Source of the DNA: Treponema vincentii F0403
Lineage (GTDB): Bacteria > Spirochaetota > Spirochaetia > Treponematales > Treponemataceae
NCBI RefSeq assembly: GCF_000412995.1
Contig: NZ_KE332512.1
Span: 1,884,959 to 1,948,958 of the forward strand
DNA: 64,000 nucleotides
Direction of reading: 5' to 3'
This document shows positions 50,823-60,392 of this stretch, in pieces. Under the pieces are notes generated by a model. The model had not been told where the DNA came from. It worked only from the letters and a program-made list of their open reading frames with translations, and did not search any database. The position numbers and the translations under genes were made by a program. Numbering within the stretch: position 1 is the first letter of the stretch; each line of letters starts with the position of its first letter.

Positions 50823-52148
50823 TTAACCGATGCCTCCGTAGAACATACCGAGGATGTATACGATAAGCGTAAGTCCGCAATAAATATACTTTCCTTGCAC
50901 AACATATACACTGCTGACCGGTTTTAAACGCCCTTTTGAAACTTCGTTTAAAACGAAATCTTTACCGCATATCCAGAAGAACATAATACCGGCAAGCAAG
51001 GCTCCGAGCGGGATTATGTAGATACTGATAACGTCCATCCATGTACCGAGTACGTTTCCGTCTTCGACAATCAGTCCTACAACCAATCCGAGGCCGAGTA
51101 CGATTGCAAGCGCCGTTTTTCGGCTCAGCTTAAATTTTTGCTGCAGCATTTCTACCGGTGTTTCATACAGATTGATTAAAGATGTAATTCCAGCGAATAA
51201 TACTGCAACAAAGAAGATGATAGAAAACAGCGTACCGGCCGGCATTTCTTTAAAGATCATCGGCATGGTAATAAACATCAGGGGCGGCCCTGCCGACGGC
51301 TCAAGGTTATACACAAAAACTGCAGGAATGATGACCAATGCGGCGAGCAATGCAGCGAGCGTATCGAACACCGCGGTAAACTTCGCGCTGGTAGGTGCGT
51401 CTTCATCATCCTTCAAATAGCTTCCGTACACAACGGTACCGCTGCCTGCGAGGGATAACGAAAAGAAAGCCTGTCCAAGCGCATATACCCACGTTTTTAT
51501 GTCCCCTAATTCGCTCCAATCCGTTTTAAAGAGGAACTTATAACCGTCGATTGCTTTCGGTAATGTTGCAACGCGGATTGCAAGGATGATGAACAACCCG
51601 AAAAACGCCGGCATCATCACCTTGTTGACTTTCTCGATACCTGATGAAACACCGGCCGCCATTATTGCGAAACATCCGATAATCGCAATAATATGCCACG
51701 GTAAGCTCGAAATCCGCCCTGCGATAGCACCGAAATATGCCCCGCTGTTTTCCGCCGCCAGCATGGAACCTGAAAAAGAGCCAACCGTAAAGCGGATAAT
51801 CCAGCCGACAACGACCGTGTATCCGATTGCAATACCGAGCGAACCGATAACGGGAATCCAGCCGATGGCCTCTCCCGAATTATTGCCGCGCATTTGAGTC
51901 GCTTTAAGGAACGCACCGTGCGGCCCTGTTCTCATAGCACGGCCTAAGCACATTTCTTCAACGACCCCGGTATATCCGATAACAATAACAAAAATAATAT
52001 AGGGAATTAAAAAAGCAGCTCCGCCGAACTGTCCTACACGGAACGGGAATAACCAAATATTTCCCATCCCGACTGCGGAACCGATACAGGCAAGAATAAA
52101 ACCCCACTGTGAACTGAATTGATCACGTTTTGCTTCTTTATTCGCCAT
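50823..52148 (-). CDS. NSS-family Na+-dependent amino-acid transporter, likely tryptophan
   Basis: A 441-residue transporter of the neurotransmitter:sodium symporter family with about eleven membrane segments: WGFILACIGSAVGMGNIWLFPFRVGQFGG (unwound helix 1 with the sodium site), GEAIGWIPVIGSLG, and ALGQAFFSLSLAGSG. It lies 57 bases after tryptophanase in the same direction; the family includes the tryptophan transporter TnaT, so tryptophan is the likely substrate. AGGAGGAGG precedes the ATG. Confidence 0.85.
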   Translation of the reverse strand: MANKEAKRDQFSSQWGFILACIGSAVGMGNIWLFPFRVGQFGGAAFLIPYIIFVIVIGYTGVVEEMCLGRAMRTGPHGAFLKATQMRGNNSGEAIGWIPVIGSLGIAIGYTVVVGWIIRFTVGSFSGSMLAAENSGAYFGAIAGRISSLPWHIIAIIGCFAIMAAGVSSGIEKVNKVMMPAFFGLFIILAIRVATLPKAIDGYKFLFKTDWSELGDIKTWVYALGQAFFSLSLAGSGTVVYGSYLKDDEDAPTSAKFTAVFDTLAALLAALVIIPAVFVYNLEPSAGPPLMFITMPMIFKEMPAGTLFSIIFFVAVLFAGITSLINLYETPVEMLQQKFKLSRKTALAIVLGLGLVVGLIVEDGNVLGTWMDVISIYIIPLGALLAGIMFFWICGKDFVLNEVSKGRLKPVSSVYVVQGKYIYCGLTLIVYILGMFYGGIG

Positions 52149-52205
52149 AGCCTCCTCCTTTTTACAAACAGACAGCCGGTGCTTTCCGGCCTCTGCTTGT
52201 AGCGG

Positions 52206-53585
52206 CTATTTAATGGGTTCCAAATGAGCTTGGAAGTGACGCAAAATCGGCGGTTCCCAAATGATGCGGTAGCCCTTTACTTGCGAAGCTCGTTCTTTGA
52301 TGTTGATTAACGCTGCGGCAATCACATCCAAATGAGCTTGAGTGTACACGCGCCGCGGAATGGCGAGTCGTGCGAATTCAAATTCGGATTTAATCTGCTT
52401 ACCCGTTTCCGGATCATTACCGAGCATGAACGACCCGATATCGCACGTACGGATACCCGCTTCTTTATACAGCTCTACGCAGAGCGTATGTCCGGGGAAT
52501 TCGTAGTAGGGGATGTGCGGGAACATTGCGTTTGCATCGACGTAAACACCGTGTCCTCCTGCAGGATTTTGAATGGCAACGCCTGCATCGAGCAGTTGAG
52601 ATGCCAAATACTCCATAGAAGCGTTCCGGTATCTTAGATATTCTTCATCGATACCTTCATAAAGACCGATAGCCAAGGCTTCCAGATCGCGGCCGGAAAG
52701 ACCGCCGTACGTGATAAATCCTTCAAAAGAAATACAGTTGCCCTTAATGAGTTGATAGATCTCCTTGTTGTTTTTAATTCCGATAAGACCGCCCATGTTG
52801 ACGATTGCATCTTTCTTTGCGCTCATCGTAAAAGTGTCTGCATAGCTGAACATTTCGCGGACGATGTCTTTAATGGATTTATTGTTATACCCTGCTTCGC
52901 GTTCTTTGATAAAATAGGCGTTTTCGGCAAAACGAGCTGCGTCGATGTTAAACAAAATGCCGTATTTTTTTGCGACTGCGGAAACTTCGCGGATATTCTG
53001 CATCGATACGGGCTGACCGCCGGCGGAGTTGTTTGTGATGGTCATAACGATCATGCCGACATTTTCTTTTCCGTATTCGTTGATAAATTTTTCCAGTTTT
53101 TCAACATCCATGTTTCCTTTAAACGGAGCATAAACGGACGGTTTTTTTGCTTCCGCACAAACGCAGTCTACCGGTTTTCCGCCGGATAAGGTTACGTGCG
53201 CCCGTGTCGTATCGAAGAACATATTGGAAATTGCAAATTGTCCTTTCTTAAGCAGTAAAGGGAACATCACTTTTTCTGCTGCACGTCCCTGATGCACCGG
53301 CTGGATAAATTCGTATCCGAAAATATCGCGTCCCGCTTCTACCAATTTAAAATAACTTTTGCCGCCGGCATAAGCCTCATCACCGACCATTACACCCGCC
53401 CATTGCTTATCACTCATCGCGTTTGTTCCGCTGTCGGTTAATAAGTCGATGTACACATCTTCACCGCGCAGGTTAAACATGTTGTACTTGGCTGCTTCAA
53501 GCTTCTTGATGCGCTCTTCGCGGGTGGTCATTTTGATGGGCTCTACCATTTTGATTCTAAACGGTTCCGGCACATACTTTTTCAT
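52206..53585 (-). CDS. tnaA: Tryptophanase
   Basis: PLP enzyme splitting L-tryptophan to indole, pyruvate and ammonia. 459 residues; [61 protein letters not shown], and [12 protein letters not shown] (PLP lysine) are clear. TnaA is favoured over tyrosine phenol-lyase by [20 protein letters not shown] and [22 protein letters not shown] precedes the ATG. The leader shows no TnaC-like peptide with a Trp and stop. Forms an operon with the NSS transporter. Confidence 0.93.
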   Translation of the reverse strand: MKKYVPEPFRIKMVEPIKMTTREERIKKLEAAKYNMFNLRGEDVYIDLLTDSGTNAMSDKQWAGVMVGDEAYAGGKSYFKLVEAGRDIFGYEFIQPVHQGRAAEKVMFPLLLKKGQFAISNMFFDTTRAHVTLSGGKPVDCVCAEAKKPSVYAPFKGNMDVEKLEKFINEYGKENVGMIVMTITNNSAGGQPVSMQNIREVSAVAKKYGILFNIDAARFAENAYFIKEREAGYNNKSIKDIVREMFSYADTFTMSAKKDAIVNMGGLIGIKNNKEIYQLIKGNCISFEGFITYGGLSGRDLEALAIGLYEGIDEEYLRYRNASMEYLASQLLDAGVAIQNPAGGHGVYVDANAMFPHIPYYEFPGHTLCVELYKEAGIRTCDIGSFMLGNDPETGKQIKSEFEFARLAIPRRVYTQAHLDVIAAALINIKERASQVKGYRIIWEPPILRHFQAHLEPIK

Positions 53586-53666
53586 TCGATTTCCTCCTCG
53601 ATCTGAATATTTGTGCGGTTTTGTAAGATAAATCCTTATCCATCCACACTATTCAGTATTACTAAA

Positions 53667-53695
53667 AGTATAGCGCCGGTTTTTTTAGCCGTCAA
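53667..53695 (-). promoter_or_regulatory. Promoter of tnaA
   Basis: Minus strand TTGACG (53690-53695), 17-base spacer, TATACT (53667-53672). Leader about 75 bases. Confidence 0.65.
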
Positions 53696-53731
53696 CTTTA
53701 AAATATGCGGCATCATCAGGTGAAAACGCAT

Positions 53732-53758
53732 CAAATGTTTGTGCGTTATGCCCGATAC
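53732..53758 (+). promoter_or_regulatory. Sigma-28-like promoter of the dCache receptor
   Basis: CAAA (53732-53735), 15-base spacer, CCCGATAC (53751-53758), close to TAAA-N15-GCCGATAA. A TATAAT at 53759 is also present, so sigma-70 use is an alternative. Confidence 0.5.
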
Positions 53759-53852
53759 TATAATTGAGGGCAATTTGCAAACGAGAGATTCTCGCGTTAT
53801 ACATCAAAGAACCTACCCACATTATGAATTATTATTTTTTCGGAGGAGTCCA

Positions 53853-55949
53853 ATGAAAAAACGTTTTTCGCTTCGTTACAAACTTATCTTGATTTTCGGT
53901 TTGTTAATTGCACTGGGGTTATCAGTTGAAGGTTTCCTTGCGGTCTATACGGCACGGAAAGCGGTAACCGAAAAAATTGAAGATCATTTAATCGGTAAGG
54001 CGGTTGATACGGCGGAGATTATTGACGGACGTATAACTGCCATGTTTCAGTTTTTAGAAGGTATTACCCGTATGCCGATTATTCAAGATTCTTCCGTATC
54101 CTATCAGGAAAAAATGGGACATCTTATCAAAGAAGCGCAGTTCAATAACGTGTTGAAAGAATTGTATATTGCCGATCCGTCGGGACTGCAGCATAATGTC
54201 GACGGTACGACAGAAGACTACCTAACCGATCCTTGGTTTGCCGAAGCTGTTACCGGTAAAAGGTTTGTCGGTGTTCCCGATCCCGATGAAACACGCGGAA
54301 ATGCTTTGTTTATTGCTTTTTCCATGCCGATCTATGATAGCAATAAAAATTTAATCGGTGTGTTGGGGGCTGATGTTGACGGTCATTGGATATCCGAACA
54401 GATTAAAGATATTGTCGTCGGTAAAACAGGTTATTGCTATATCATCAATTCCGAGGGAACAGTTATAGCGCATAGAGACACTTCGATTGTCGATAATTTT
54501 GGAAATTCGCAACAACGGGCGCAAAAAGATGCACAGTTTAATTCGCTTGCAAACTTTGAGAAAAACGCCCTGCAAAACAGTAAAGCTACAATCGGCAGTT
54601 ACGCCTATAACGGTATTTCAAATATTGCAGCCCATGCTCTGATAAAGACGACGGGTTGGACTGTCATTATCAAAGCGCCGTATAGCGAATTTATGGGAAC
54701 AGTTGATGCATTGCGTTGGTCATTGTATATCATCGGCATCGCTGTTATTGCAGTTGCGCTGATTATCGTCTACTTCGTTGCTCGTGCAATCGTTAAACCG
54801 ATTCGGAATGCCGTAGCCGCCTTGCAGAATATTGCACAAGGCGAAGGAGATCTAACGGTGAGGCTTCCTGTTCATGGTAACGATGAAATTACCGATATGG
54901 CGGAGTATTTTAACGAAACAATCGAAAAAATCGGTGTTTCTATTCGGCATGTTGGGATGAATAGTACGGATCTGGAAGAAATCGGAAATGAGCTTGCTTC
55001 CAATATGACCGAAACCGCAAGTGCAATAAACGAAATCAGTGCAAATATCGAAGGAGTAAAGCAGCAAGCTTTGACACAAGCGGCAAGTGTTACCGAAACC
55101 GCGGCAACGGTCGAAGAAATTGTCCGTACTATTAAACAGCTTAATATCGGTATTGAAACCCAAGCAGCAAGCGTTGCTCAATCTTCTTCTTCCGTAGAAG
55201 AAATGGTCGCAAATATCGCTTCTATCGGGCAAACGCTTGACAAAACCGACGAGGCAATCAAAAACCTGACAACGGCAACCGGTGACGGCAAAGCGACACT
55301 TGTTACATCAAACGCCGTAACACAAAAAATTGCAGAGGAATCGGGCTCGTTGATGGAAGCGTCGAGTGTTATTCAGCATATTGCATCGCAGACGAATCTG
55401 CTTGCAATGAATGCCGCGATAGAAGCTGCCCATGCGGGAGAGGCGGGGAAAGGTTTTGCCGTTGTTGCGGATGAAATCCGTAAGCTTGCGGAAGACTCTG
55501 CAACGCAGGGTAAAACTATCACGGCAACACTGAAAAGCCTATCCGGAGAGATTGAAACGCTGTCTACTTCGTCCAAAACGGTGGAAGAGAAGTTTAATAC
55601 GATTTTCACTCTTGCCGAACAGATTAAGGAGATGAGTGCCCGTCTTACCGAATCAATGCGGGAACAAGAAAACGGAAATAAAGAAGTATTAACCGCTATT
55701 AAGAATATCAATATGGTAACGGTAGAAGTGCAGGCCGGATCTGAAGAGATGCTGAAAGGCGGCGAAGGAGTCGCACAGGAGATGAGAAAATTGGACGACC
55801 TTACCCGTATGATTACCGGCAGTATGAATGAGATGGCGGCGGGAGCAACGCAAATCAACAATGCCGTGCAGGAAGTGAACGAGATTTCGCAGAAAAATAA
55901 GCAGAGTATTGAAGTGTTAGCCGCTGAAGTTTCTAAATTTAAGATATAG
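53853..55949 (+). CDS. dCache methyl-accepting chemotaxis protein
   Basis: Full-length receptor of 698 residues from ATG 53853 (CGGAGGAG upstream). Membrane helix about 8-30; periplasmic double-Cache sensor ([73 protein letters not shown]); second helix about 290-312; HAMP domain; then the signalling domain with [40 protein letters not shown]. dCache sensors often bind amino acids. The ligand is not identifiable here. Confidence 0.93.
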   Translation: MKKRFSLRYKLILIFGLLIALGLSVEGFLAVYTARKAVTEKIEDHLIGKAVDTAEIIDGRITAMFQFLEGITRMPIIQDSSVSYQEKMGHLIKEAQFNNVLKELYIADPSGLQHNVDGTTEDYLTDPWFAEAVTGKRFVGVPDPDETRGNALFIAFSMPIYDSNKNLIGVLGADVDGHWISEQIKDIVVGKTGYCYIINSEGTVIAHRDTSIVDNFGNSQQRAQKDAQFNSLANFEKNALQNSKATIGSYAYNGISNIAAHALIKTTGWTVIIKAPYSEFMGTVDALRWSLYIIGIAVIAVALIIVYFVARAIVKPIRNAVAALQNIAQGEGDLTVRLPVHGNDEITDMAEYFNETIEKIGVSIRHVGMNSTDLEEIGNELASNMTETASAINEISANIEGVKQQALTQAASVTETAATVEEIVRTIKQLNIGIETQAASVAQSSSSVEEMVANIASIGQTLDKTDEAIKNLTTATGDGKATLVTSNAVTQKIAEESGSLMEASSVIQHIASQTNLLAMNAAIEAAHAGEAGKGFAVVADEIRKLAEDSATQGKTITATLKSLSGEIETLSTSSKTVEEKFNTIFTLAEQIKEMSARLTESMREQENGNKEVLTAIKNINMVTVEVQAGSEEMLKGGEGVAQEMRKLDDLTRMITGSMNEMAAGATQINNAVQEVNEISQKNKQSIEVLAAEVSKFKI

Positions 55950-55967
55950 CCGAAACGAGGGTAGTGT

Positions 55968-56855
55968 CTATAAATTGTTTAAAGAGGCTGCCCAATATTG
56001 CATGAGGATGCCGAAAGCAACCGCCACATTGAGCGAGGCCTTAATGCCCTTCATCGGAATGCTGACAATACCGGCGGAAGCTCTTTTGAGGGCTTCCGCG
56101 CTGAGTCCCAGTTCTTCGGAACCGAGCAGTACGATGCCCTGTTTAGGGAAAGGGAAAGAGGTTATCGGTGTTCCGCCGGTTTCAAGGGCAAAAACGGGGA
56201 GACCGGCAGGCATGGATCCCAGCGGACAATACTCCCACGGCAGAAAGCGGGTGCAGCCCATCGCCGACCGCTGTGCACGGGGCTGTTCGGGCGAAACGCA
56301 GCCTTCCGACAGCAGCAATTTTTCCGCGCCGAAAGCCTCCGCGGTGCGGAAAATGGAACCGAGGTTAAAGGGCGCACGGATATCTTCGGCATACACATAT
56401 ACGCCCGGGTAAAACGGGCGTACAGCGGCATCGGGCGTTAGTATTGCAGTATTGGGGTTCGGCGCGGTTGTGTCGTACTTAGGCGTACCTGTGCCGTAGC
56501 GCTGCCCCGGAGCGATTAAATCCCATTCGGAAGGCTGCACACCGCTTTGCCGGTACAGCGCATGGCGCAGCGTATTAAAGAGTACGCGGTAATCTCCGGC
56601 GGTCAGAACTCCTGCGTGTAGGGCAACTCGATAGGATTCGACGGCTGCGGTAATAGCGGTATCGGCCGGATAGATCGACGCAAGGTGTGTGCAAAGGCCT
56701 TCAATATAAAATGAATCGCAGGAAAGCGGAACGGCCGAATACGGCACATCAGCGGATGACGTAACGCATTCGGCTTCAAGTATTTCAAGGATTTTAATAA
56801 CCTTGCGTATCTTTTGAGTAGGGGGCAGCCGGATAAGCTTAAAAAGCTCAATCAT
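55968..56855 (-). CDS. SpoU/TrmH-family RNA 2'-O-methyltransferase
   Basis: A 295-residue SAM-dependent RNA methyltransferase with the trefoil-knot fold: NLGSIFRTAEAFGAEKLLLSEGC (motif 1), GIVLLGSEELGLS (motif 2), VSIPMKGIKASLNVAVAFGI (motif 3). The N-terminal 130 residues are a poorly conserved RNA-binding or helical part. Target rRNA or tRNA cannot be told. It starts three bases after the ADH-like gene on the same strand and converges on the receptor gene. Confidence 0.88.
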   Translation of the reverse strand: MIELFKLIRLPPTQKIRKVIKILEILEAECVTSSADVPYSAVPLSCDSFYIEGLCTHLASIYPADTAITAAVESYRVALHAGVLTAGDYRVLFNTLRHALYRQSGVQPSEWDLIAPGQRYGTGTPKYDTTAPNPNTAILTPDAAVRPFYPGVYVYAEDIRAPFNLGSIFRTAEAFGAEKLLLSEGCVSPEQPRAQRSAMGCTRFLPWEYCPLGSMPAGLPVFALETGGTPITSFPFPKQGIVLLGSEELGLSAEALKRASAGIVSIPMKGIKASLNVAVAFGILMQYWAASLNNL

Positions 56856-56858
56856 GCA

Positions 56859-58007
56859 TTAATACGCTTGCTTTAGCAGCTCGAATATATCGTCGCTCCG
56901 CATCGGTTTCGGGATATAGTTCATAAAGCTTAACGATACGGCATCTTCGGAAATAGCAACGAGCTGCTCGATGGACAGGCCGATATCTTTTAAGCGGGTA
57001 GGCAGGTTAGCCTGCGCCAAACGGCGGCGGATTTCTTCAATAGCGGCCTTTGCCACAGCAAGCGGATCGACGCCGCGCGTATCGACATTCAGCATACGCC
57101 CGATCTTTAGCAGTTTGTCGAGGTTCGATGTCTGCGCATTTGTAAGGATATGGGGTAACAGAATCGTGCCGACTACCGAGCTGGAAATATTATAGCGGCT
57201 TGCACATGCAAGGGCGATTGCGCTGCCTAATCCCGGGCTGGAAAAAGAAATGCCGATGGCTGTTAAGCAAGCTGCTTCCGCAATAACCGTTTCGCGGGAA
57301 GCTCCGACGGAGCGTCCATGTTGCGGATCAAGCGATAGTAAAAAGCGATCGATTGCTTTACCTAAAATGGTTTCCGATAAGAAATTTGTTTTAGAAGAAG
57401 TATATCCTTCAAAAGCGATGCCAACTCCCTGCAGAATAGTCGCAGTCGTTGCATTCGGCGCAAGGTTTGAATAACAGGCGGTATCGAATACACAGAGCTT
57501 ACAGAGGTCTTTCCGTATTTTTAACAAATTAATTTTCCGTGAACGCACATCGACAATCGGACTGAACGGTGTAAAGGTAAACGGCTCGCGGCATGTAGCG
57601 GGAACTTCGATAAAAGGAAGCGGTTCCGCCGTACAGGGTTTCCCTTCGATAAAGTCGTAGATTGAGCCGGATTCATTGTATAACGAGGCAACCGCGCGGC
57701 CTACGGCAACCGGTCCCATTCCGCCGGAAGCAATGACCGCATCGATAAAGACACCGCGGGCAAGGCCTAACGCGTTTTCGATAATATCGGAGTCGGCGGA
57801 TCTCTTTACGCGGTCAAATACGAGGACGGATATACCCCGGTCTTCTAAAGCATCGATAATCTTTTTTGCAATACCGGTTTCGTGTAACAGGGGATCGACG
57901 ATAAACAAGAACTTTTTTCCGAATTGAACGGCTTCCGCGCCTATTTTTGCTATTGAGTAACTTCCGAGGATAATATTGGATGTCAGTTTAAAGGTAAAAT
58001 TAGCCAT
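56859..58007 (-). CDS. Iron-containing-ADH-fold protein lacking metal ligands
   Basis: 382 residues with the overall order of group III iron-dependent alcohol dehydrogenases (ILGSYSIAKIGAEAVQFGKKFLFIVD, IIENALGLARGVFIDAVIASGG, VVGTILLPHILTNAQ). Family metal ligands are gone: the GxDAxTHAxE block is LQGVGIAFEGY (Asp and His absent), and GLxHxxxH...PHG is GLGSAIALACASRYNISSS (three His absent). The NAD-loop GGGSxxD is GGMGPVAVGR. It is probably not a dehydrogenase, and may bind another ligand or protein. It lies between flgM and the SpoU gene. Confidence 0.75.
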   Translation of the reverse strand: MANFTFKLTSNIILGSYSIAKIGAEAVQFGKKFLFIVDPLLHETGIAKKIIDALEDRGISVLVFDRVKRSADSDIIENALGLARGVFIDAVIASGGMGPVAVGRAVASLYNESGSIYDFIEGKPCTAEPLPFIEVPATCREPFTFTPFSPIVDVRSRKINLLKIRKDLCKLCVFDTACYSNLAPNATTATILQGVGIAFEGYTSSKTNFLSETILGKAIDRFLLSLDPQHGRSVGASRETVIAEAACLTAIGISFSSPGLGSAIALACASRYNISSSVVGTILLPHILTNAQTSNLDKLLKIGRMLNVDTRGVDPLAVAKAAIEEIRRRLAQANLPTRLKDIGLSIEQLVAISEDAVSLSFMNYIPKPMRSDDIFELLKQAY

Positions 58008-58116
58008 ACTCGTTTCCGCCTTTATTTCAGGTGTTTCAGTGAGAAAACATACCGGCGATTAACGCCGCATGAAACGGCACACGGCAGTCCGATTGCGGGC
58101 TGCGCTCTATCTCCGT

Positions 58117-58401
58117 TTAGAGACCGTAATCGTCTAGTATCCTGTCAGCAACGAGTTCCAAAAGAGCATTATTTATATATGAAGGATCTTCAAATTTTTT
58201 CTTTACCTCAGCAACCTTATCTTCGCGAATGTCCGGTGCATTTCTTACTGCTTCCAATGCGATATTAGCATCCGATAATACTCGCGCTTCGCTTGAAACG
58301 GAAACCGCATCGGCCTTATTCAATATCTCAGTCCTCTGTGTCCGCTGAATAGGTTGTACAGGTTTTACAGGATCAATTCCGTTTAGTCTATCAATCGTCA
58401 T
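58117..58401 (-). CDS. flgM: Anti-sigma-28 factor FlgM
   Basis: A 94-residue FlgM: TIDRLNGIDPVKPVQPIQRTQ (disordered N-terminus) and the helical sigma-binding region KADAVSVSSEARVLSDANIALEAVRNAPDIREDKVAEVKKKFEDPSY. It holds FliA inactive until the flagellar export gate opens. ATG 58401 is preferred after GGCGGAAAG over the six-codon extension. A sigma-28-type promoter lies directly upstream, which would make autoregulation by FliA. Confidence 0.88.
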   Translation of the reverse strand: MTIDRLNGIDPVKPVQPIQRTQRTEILNKADAVSVSSEARVLSDANIALEAVRNAPDIREDKVAEVKKKFEDPSYINNALLELVADRILDDYGL

Positions 58402-58424
58402 GTTCTTTCCGCCTTCCATAGCTT

Positions 58425-58451
58425 ATATCGGCATTTTTATCGAAAAAATTA
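58425..58451 (-). promoter_or_regulatory. Sigma-28 promoter upstream of flgM
   Basis: Minus strand TAAT (58448-58451), 15-base spacer, GCCGATAT (58425-58432); seven of eight -10 positions match. The -35 overlaps the rsmI stop codon. Leader about 17 bases. Confidence 0.75.
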
Positions 58452-59123
58452 AGACCTCCCGGACACAAAAACCGAGAACTCGCCTTTTATCGATTGCCGC
58501 TCCTGTAATGTATGTAAAATATCCGATACCTCACCGGATAAAATTTCTTCATGCAGCTTTGTCAGCTCACGGCCGACCACAACCTGCCTCTTGCTGTCAA
58601 TATCGGCAATATCCTGTAGAAGCTTGATAATTCTGAACGGAGATTCGTAGAGGACAAAGCCTGTTTGCATATCGAAAAGCTCCTGAAGTCTCCGCTTTCT
58701 CCGCCCCTGCTTAGGGGATAAAAAGCCTTCAAACAGCACCGAAGAATCGCCTGTTCCCGCAATACTGACCATCACTGCGAAAGCCGAAGCACCCGGAATA
58801 GGAACAATGGGATATCCTGCCTCGCGTACCAGCTTGACAAGAACCGCACCCGGATCGCTCAAGGCAGGCGTTCCGGCATCGCTCGCATACGCGACATTCT
58901 TTCCTTCCGCCAAGAGACCGATGATCTTTTGTGCAGCCTCCGCCTCGTTCTGTGCCCTGCACGAAATAAGCGGTTTACGTATCTCAAAATGAGTTAAAAG
59001 TCCGAGTGTGTGCCGCGTGTCCTCGCAGGCAATATAGTCGGCTGCTTTGAAAATTTCCAATGCCCGTACCGTAATATCGCCTAAATTTCCGATTGGTGTT
59101 CCGACTATATATAACGATGCCAC
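58449..59123 (-). CDS. rsmI: 16S rRNA 2'-O-methyltransferase RsmI
   Basis: Methylates C1402 of 16S rRNA in the decoding centre. 224 residues, starting YIVGTPIGNLGDITVRALE, with ACEDTRHTLGLL, YASDAGTPALSDPG, PIPGASAF and FEGFLSPKQGRRKRRL. It is shorter than the E. coli enzyme; the C-terminal extension is missing. The start is GTG, with a -10 six bases upstream. First gene of a run to flgM and the ADH-like gene. Confidence 0.92.
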   Translation of the reverse strand: MASLYIVGTPIGNLGDITVRALEIFKAADYIACEDTRHTLGLLTHFEIRKPLISCRAQNEAEAAQKIIGLLAEGKNVAYASDAGTPALSDPGAVLVKLVREAGYPIVPIPGASAFAVMVSIAGTGDSSVLFEGFLSPKQGRRKRRLQELFDMQTGFVLYESPFRIIKLLQDIADIDSKRQVVVGRELTKLHEEILSGEVSDILHTLQERQSIKGEFSVFVSGRS

Positions 59124-59129
59124 ACCACA

Positions 59130-59178
59130 AGTATACTGCGTTTTATAGGTTGTCGCAAGTCTATGAATCGTGTATCTT
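59130..59178. promoter_or_regulatory. Divergent leaderless promoters sharing a -35
   Basis: Forward: TTGTCG (59150-59155), 17 bases, TATCTT (59173-59178), six bases to ATG 59185. Reverse: TTGCGA (59153-59158), 17 bases, TATACT (59130-59135), six bases to GTG 59123. The two -35 boxes overlap within TTGTCGCAA, so the promoters should exclude each other. Confidence 0.65.
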
Positions 59179-59184
59179 ATTTAT

Positions 59185-59598
59185 ATGGACACGTTTCTTT
59201 CACCTATTTCATGGTTCATTTTAGTTTTCGTCGGTGTACTATTAATGATTATTGCGTATTTTTTATTTACTATGAAGGGGAGAAAAACCGGAAATGCCAA
59301 ATACTTACCGAAAGGGAAACCGGGAGCACCCGGCGTTTGTCCTATTTGCTGCACGGTATTAAAAAAAGACGAACAGCTTAAAACAAAGGTGTATCCATCG
59401 GAAGGAACCGACCGGTTATGTTCTATTTATGGGTGCCCTCACTGTTATCCGATAGTGGAACCCGATGCAGACCGTTTTTGCCCTGTTTGTAAAGCGCCTG
59501 TTCCGACCGATTCCTATCTGATTGCCCGCCTCTTCGACCGCGGTAAAAAGGATAGGCATGTCCATATTCTCGGATGCCGAGTATGCCGGCACGCATAA
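59185..59598 (+). CDS. Membrane-anchored zinc-ribbon protein
   Basis: A 137-residue protein with one N-terminal membrane helix (MDTFLSPISWFILVFVGVLLMIIAYFLF) and paired cysteines: CPICC, a GCPHC, CPVC, and GCRVC, forming two zinc-ribbon-like knuckles. Cytoplasmic after the helix. Function unknown. ATG 59185 is favoured over GTG 59170 because the -10 lies across the extension. yqeC overlaps its 3' end by 25 bases. Confidence 0.75.
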   Translation: MDTFLSPISWFILVFVGVLLMIIAYFLFTMKGRKTGNAKYLPKGKPGAPGVCPICCTVLKKDEQLKTKVYPSEGTDRLCSIYGCPHCYPIVEPDADRFCPVCKAPVPTDSYLIARLFDRGKKDRHVHILGCRVCRHA

Positions 59599-60392
59599 AT
59601 CAAATAAACCGTATCCGCAGTTTTAACTACCGGCGTAAACGCTCTCTTACCGAAAAATTGCATATCGGCCGCGGAGATGCCGTTTCTTTTATCGGAAGCG
59701 GCGGCAAAACCACTTCCGTGATTACCGCGGCAAATGAACTTGCCTCTCAGGGATTGCGGGTTGCGGTAACAACTACAACAAAGATGGGTGTACACGAAAA
59801 GGAGCGGCTTAATTCTTCGGTATCTTTTTTCGGTACGGTAACCGGCCAAAAGCTGAGCGCTCCGCCGCTTGAGGTAATCGATCGGCTCTGCAATAGCTTT
59901 GATGTAGTTTTAATTGAAGCGGACGGCAGTAAGCGGCGGGCGGTTAAAGGATGGAACGATACAGAGCCTGTTATTCATCCCCGTACTACAAAAACGGTAG
60001 GGCTTATTTCAACACGGACGCTCGGTAAGCCGGTGAATGAAATATGGGTACACCGGCCGGAACGTTTTTTAAGCATTACTTCCGCAAAGATGGATAAACC
60101 GCTGCGGCTTACTCATATTATGCAGGCGGTTTTTCACCCGAGCGGACTTTTTTTAAGGGCGCGCGGTACCTGTTTTGTACTCTGTATTGCGCCGAGGAGC
60201 GAACATGAAGCAATCCGCACCGCTTATTATCGTGCGCGGGGCAGGCGATTTGGCCAGCGGGGTACTCGCAGCAATCCATATCTCCGGTTTTCGTGTCCTT
60301 GCACTGGAAACCGAAAACCCTTCCGCCATCCGCCGTACTGTAGCGTTCAGCGAGGCTGTAAGGCTCGGGCATTGCACGATAGAAGGAATTGA
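59574..60392 (+). CDS. yqeC: YqeC-like selenium-hydroxylase accessory protein, odd C-terminus
   Basis: Accessory of the selenium-dependent molybdenum hydroxylases. The first 210 residues match YqeC: RGDAVSFIGSGGKTTSVITAANELASQG (P-loop), VTTTTKMG, VLIEADGSKRRAVKGWNDTEPVIHPRTT, VHRPERFL. The expected NKxD-like GTP-type segment and C-terminal part are absent; after 60205 the frame runs through the yqeB gene and becomes arginine-rich. Truncation by deletion or frameshift is likely. The start, ATG 59574 or 59583, has no clear ribosome binding site and may be coupled to the zinc-ribbon gene. Confidence 0.7.
   Translation: MPSMPARINQINRIRSFNYRRKRSLTEKLHIGRGDAVSFIGSGGKTTSVITAANELASQGLRVAVTTTTKMGVHEKERLNSSVSFFGTVTGQKLSAPPLEVIDRLCNSFDVVLIEADGSKRRAVKGWNDTEPVIHPRTTKTVGLISTRTLGKPVNEIWVHRPERFLSITSAKMDKPLRLTHIMQAVFHPSGLFLRARGTCFVLCIAPRSEHEAIRTAYYRARGRRFGQRGTRSNPYLRFSCPCTGNRKPFRHPPYCSVQRGCKARALHDRRN

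Noticed and set aside
53586-53700. TnaC-type leader peptide before tnaA.
   Set aside because: No short frame with a Trp codon and proper stop.
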